A stretch of DNA of 64,000 bases from Halanaerobacter jeridensis (lineage in GTDB: Bacteria > Bacillota > Halanaerobiia > Halobacteroidales > Halobacteroidaceae): contig NZ_JAFBDQ010000001.1 of assembly GCF_016908315.1 (NCBI RefSeq), positions 248,001-312,000 of the forward strand, written 5' to 3'. The notes under the pieces are model-generated. The model was not told the DNA's origin, made no database searches, and was given only the letters and a program-made list of their open reading frames with translations. The translations under genes were made by a program, and so were the position numbers. Shown here in pieces: positions 61,245 to 64,000 of the stretch (its first letter is position 1; each line of letters begins with the position of its first letter).

Positions 61245-62426
61245 ATGGCAAAAAAACATTTATTTACTTCGGAATCCGTTACAGAAGGACATCCTGATAA
61301 AGTTGCTGACCAGATTTCAGATGCTGTATTAGATGCAATTTTAGCTGAAGATCCACAAGCTCGAGTAGCATGTGAGACGTCTGTTACTACAGGAATGGTA
61401 TTAATTTCTGGTGAAATATCTACTGATTGTTATGTTGATATCCCAAAAGTAGCTCGAGAAACTATTAAAGAAATTGGTTATACTAGAGCTAAGTATGGTT
61501 TTGATGGCGAGACCTGTGCAGTGCTAACTTCTATTGATGAACAGTCTTCTGATATAGCTCAAGGGGTAGATGAAGCTTTAGAAGCTAAAGAAACTGAAAC
61601 AACAAAAGAAATAGGTGCTGGAGATCAGGGACTAATGTTTGGTTATGCTACTAATGAAACTGAAGAATTAATGCCGCTGCCAATTACTTTGGCCCATAAA
61701 TTATCACGTAAATTAGCGGAGCTTAGAAAAAATAATACTTTAGACTATTTAAGACCTGATGGTAAAACTCAAGTGACAGTAGAATATGAAGGAGATAAGC
61801 CTAAGCGCATTGATACAGTTGTTGTTTCTACTCAACATCACCCAGAAGTTAAGTTAAAAGAAATAAGAAAAGATATAATTGAATATGTGATTAATGAGGT
61901 GATTGGTTCTGAATTATTAGATGATGAAACAACATATTATATTAATCCAACAGGAAGATTTGTAATTGGTGGACCTCAAGGAGACGCTGGTTTAACTGGG
62001 AGAAAAATTATAGTTGATACTTATGGTGGGACTGCTCGTCATGGAGGAGGAGCATTTTCAGGTAAAGATGCTACAAAAGTAGATCGTTCTGCTACTTATG
62101 CTGCACGATATGTAGCTAAAAACGTAGTAGCGGCAGAATTAGCTGATAAATGCGAAGTCCAATTGTCATATGCAATTGGAGTAGCAGAGCCTGTATCAGT
62201 TATGGTAGAAACCTTTGGTACTTCTAAAGTATCAGAAAGTGAAATTGAAAGATTAATTAAAGAAAATTTTGATTTAAGACCAGGAAAAATCATTGAAACC
62301 TTGAATTTGAGAAATCCACAGTATAAACAAGTTGCTGCCTATGGTCACTTTGGTCGGGCAGACTTAGACTTACCATGGGAAAGAACAGATAAGGCAAAAG
62401 CTTTGTCTGCTGCAGCAAATTTATAG
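61245..62426 (+). CDS. metK: S-adenosylmethionine synthetase
   Basis: A 393-residue enzyme joining methionine and ATP to SAM. Seen: [34 protein letters not shown] (methionine site), [33 protein letters not shown] and [19 protein letters not shown]-like GGGAFSGKD with YAARYVAKN. It sits under SAM riboswitch control. In many Clostridia metK lies near coaBC; here luxS, the importer, the deacetylase and sfsA lie between. Ribosome site AAAGGAGAG. Confidence 0.98.
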   Translation: MAKKHLFTSESVTEGHPDKVADQISDAVLDAILAEDPQARVACETSVTTGMVLISGEISTDCYVDIPKVARETIKEIGYTRAKYGFDGETCAVLTSIDEQSSDIAQGVDEALEAKETETTKEIGAGDQGLMFGYATNETEELMPLPITLAHKLSRKLAELRKNNTLDYLRPDGKTQVTVEYEGDKPKRIDTVVVSTQHHPEVKLKEIRKDIIEYVINEVIGSELLDDETTYYINPTGRFVIGGPQGDAGLTGRKIIVDTYGGTARHGGGAFSGKDATKVDRSATYAARYVAKNVVAAELADKCEVQLSYAIGVAEPVSVMVETFGTSKVSESEIERLIKENFDLRPGKIIETLNLRNPQYKQVAAYGHFGRADLDLPWERTDKAKALSAAANL

Positions 62427-62436
62427 ATGTTAAAGG

Positions 62437-62469
62437 AAGCCAACTTTAATTTAAAGTTGGCTTTTTTTT
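62437..62469 (+). terminator. Strong intrinsic terminator after metK
   Basis: AAGCCAACTTTAA and TTTAAAGTTGGCTT form a 13-bp stem, followed by TTTTTTT, eleven bases past the stop. The remaining 170 bases before the next gene show no clear promoter beyond a TATAAT at 62619. Confidence 0.92.
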
Positions 62470-62645
62470 ATGGGTTTTTTGAAAATAAATGGTTATAAAA
62501 TACATTAATTGATTTTAAAAGCAGGATTTTAACTAGATGTCTATAAATTATAAATATATGTAATTAGAAAGGCTATTTTAGATTTGAGAGATTTTTTTCA
62601 AGTTGATTTATTTTTGTTTATAATTACTTACTGGAGGATTGAATT

Positions 62646-63323
62646 ATGGAAAAAAAAGTTTCAATTGTTAAAGCTTTTGACTATGGGATTTATTTATTAA
62701 GAGATACTTATTGGCAGGTAGTATGGCCTATTTTAATTCTTGGTTTTATAGAATCTCTACAAGTGGTGACCCGAAATTATATATTTTTTATACCCTTAAT
62801 TATTAATTTTTTAAGGGTAGCAGTCTTGTATAGTATTGTAAAATATATATTGTATTTAGCAGAAAGAAAGCATTGTAATTGGTATGCAATGATTTTAAGT
62901 AAAGAGAAATATTTGAATTTGTTTTATTATTCTACTTTAGTTTTTCTAATGTTTAAATTAATCATGTTTAGTAATGATGCATTAAATATAGCAGTGATAG
63001 ATAAAGCTTTATTAATTTTAATTATTTATTTATGGATTAGATTTTATTTTTCTGCTTTTTTTATAGTAGACCATGGAGTTAATTTAGTGCAGGGGCTGCG
63101 TTTGAGCTATGAAATTACTAAAGGATTTTTATTCACGATGGCAATATTTTTTGTAGTCTTTATATTAGTTAATTTAAGTGGAGTTATAATAATTATAATT
63201 GGACGTTGGATAGTTACTTATCCTTTAATTTTAGTAGTTTCTATTTATATATACCAAAAATTAATTGATGCATCTAATCTTGATAAACAGTATAAATCAA
63301 ATAAAAAAAGTATAAAAAATTAG
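62646..63323 (+). CDS. Integral membrane protein of unknown function
   Basis: A 225-residue very hydrophobic protein with five or six helices and a basic tail (DKQYKSNKKSIKN). I recognise no active-site motif. The phrase VDHGVNLVQGLRLSYEITKG, followed by a hydrophobic pair and YPLILVVSIYIYQKL, resembles the general layout of small membrane proteins related to DUF975/glycerophosphodiesterase membrane domains, a weak likeness only. GGAGG precedes the ATG. It stands between metK and the DUF499-like gene and is probably not part of either. Confidence 0.6.
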   Translation: MEKKVSIVKAFDYGIYLLRDTYWQVVWPILILGFIESLQVVTRNYIFFIPLIINFLRVAVLYSIVKYILYLAERKHCNWYAMILSKEKYLNLFYYSTLVFLMFKLIMFSNDALNIAVIDKALLILIIYLWIRFYFSAFFIVDHGVNLVQGLRLSYEITKGFLFTMAIFFVVFILVNLSGVIIIIIGRWIVTYPLILVVSIYIYQKLIDASNLDKQYKSNKKSIKN

Positions 63324-63439
63324 ATTAAAAGGAAAATAATTGTAAAAACAAGCAGGTATTTTTAACATTTTAGCTAAAAATATAAATAAAGACCTATTTT
63401 TTAGTTTTTAAATTAATTGATTAGTGAAAGGAGATAAAA

Positions 63440-64000
63440 ATGGTAATTAATGACTTCATAAAGCCTAGACAAGAAATTATTACTTCAGATTATCAATTCA
63501 ACTTAAATTTTGCAGATATTAATTCTGTTGATAGGCTAGAGTCTTCTCCTGAAGATTTTTGTGCTAAGACCTATCCATCTCAATCATTAAATAGGTTAAT
63601 TCAAATTATAAATGATAAAATTATTGGTTCTTCTGATTTAGGCTCAGTAGTTTTAACAGGAGCACAGGGAGCAGGTAAAACCCATGCTCTGTTGATGGCT
63701 TATAATTTGTTTGCTAATCCTGATGCAATTAAAAATTGGTTGATAGAACATAAAATTAAGTTTAATAAATTTAATTTAGCGATTATAAAAAATCAAAGCA
63801 AGTACTGTACGGTTAAAGCTAAAGATCTAGCGGATAAAAATTTGTGGGAAGTGATATTTAATAAATTAGGAGCACAAGATTTATTGAAAAGAGTAAAAGA
63901 ATATCCAGAGCGGAAAATTATAAAGAAGTTAATTAATAGAGAATACACAGCAGTAGTTATTGATGAGTTAGAAGCTTACTTTTCGCAATTAAAAGAAAAC
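63440..64000 (+). CDS. DUF499/BrxC-PglY-like ATPase, N-terminal 187 residues, cut by window end
   Basis: The start codon 63440 follows AAAGGAGA. The visible 187 residues open IKPRQEII, then FCAKTYPSQSLNRLI, a Walker A GAQGAGKTHALLMAYNLF (about residues 75-92), a LWEVIFNKLG segment and a Walker B AVVIDELEAYF. This order, KPRxE, TYPT-like, GxGGGKTHxL, WxEIxxxLG and IDELxAY, is how I know DUF499 ATPases, which include PglY/BrxC of BREX and Pgl anti-phage systems and other defence-island ATPases. The Walker A differs a little (GAQGAGKT, where the family usually has SFGGGKT). Partner genes would lie beyond the window, so the exact system is unknown. Confidence 0.65.
   Translation, partial: MVINDFIKPRQEIITSDYQFNLNFADINSVDRLESSPEDFCAKTYPSQSLNRLIQIINDKIIGSSDLGSVVLTGAQGAGKTHALLMAYNLFANPDAIKNWLIEHKIKFNKFNLAIIKNQSKYCTVKAKDLADKNLWEVIFNKLGAQDLLKRVKEYPERKIIKKLINREYTAVVIDELEAYFSQLKEN

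Noticed and set aside
1-64000. tRNA, rRNA, prophage or insertion-sequence genes
   Set aside because: No cloverleaf with CCA-type ends, ribosomal RNA core, integrase, transposase or phage structural gene was seen on reading either strand; a tRNAscan or Rfam run would be more certain.

Overview
This 64 kb window is AT-rich DNA with almost every gene on the + strand. It looks like a stretch of leading-strand chromosome from a low-GC, anaerobic, salt-adapted Firmicute; Halanaerobiales/Halobacteroidaceae is my best guess, by inference. Supporting signs are Firmicute gene orders (remA-gmk-rpoZ-coaBC; yggS-proC-yggT-ylmH-divIVA), a T-box before ileS, an S-box before metK, strong AGGAGG-type ribosome sites, Na+-coupled proline and alanine carriers, a bacteriohemerythrin and a TM1266-type hydrogenase-linked regulator. 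Both phosphate-binding proteins have a cleavable signal without a lipobox cysteine, which would suit a diderm cell.

Layout. 1-1.6 kb: the end of a LacI-type regulator and a GH4 glycosidase. 1.7-7.7 kb: a membrane pseudokinase, two cyclic-di-GMP proteins and a lipid kinase. 7.8-18.8 kb: an M48 protease, a DUF362-ferredoxin protein, a CoA-type Nudix enzyme, a GH31 glycosidase, a third cyclic-di-GMP protein, LapA-domain and MscS membrane proteins, hemerythrin and an unknown envelope protein. 18.9-22.3 kb: vitamin B6 synthesis (pdxS-pdxT) divergent from its regulator pdxR. 22.6-28.6 kb: a response regulator, two overlapping sensor kinases, pgeF and a second response regulator. 28.8-31.6 kb: two Na+ symporters. 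31.8-36.8 kb: a LacI-type regulator with two matching operators, a carbohydrate-type ABC importer lacking its ATPase, and a glycerophosphodiesterase. 37.1-42.6 kb: pstS-pstS-pstC-pstA-pstB-phoU, with an unusually regular PhoP-box array before pstC. 42.8-49.7 kb: cell-division and housekeeping genes. 49.7-52.8 kb: T-box and ileS. 53.2-56.1 kb: remA, gmk, rpoZ, coaBC, luxS. 56.1-59.0 kb: a TrpXYZ-type ABC importer behind a leader that looks like a transcription attenuator. 59.1-62.4 kb: a polysaccharide deacetylase, sfsA, and the SAM riboswitch with metK. 62.6-64 kb: an unknown membrane protein and the first 187 codons of a DUF499-like (BrxC/PglY-type) ATPase, which suggests an anti-phage island continues past the window.

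How genes work together: metK, mtnN and luxS cover synthesis of SAM and recycling of its products. The sensor kinases, second response regulator, Pho boxes and pst genes form a plausible phosphate-starvation circuit. Three cyclic-di-GMP proteins include one whose GGDEF and EAL sites both look damaged.

The most unusual non-coding content is a family of about 170-212 bp elements with identical TCTATATAAAG termini. Three are full-length or nearly so and one is a half copy. They have hairpin tips and lie directly against genes; one supplies the stop codon of the gene next to it. Other points are the UAG-rich leader before trpX, operators inside the pdxS promoter, a probable AUU/AUC start for pgeF, and a tandem duplication behind the PhoH gene. 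I saw no tRNA, rRNA, CRISPR array, insertion sequence or prophage. All family assignments were made by reading; no database search was run.
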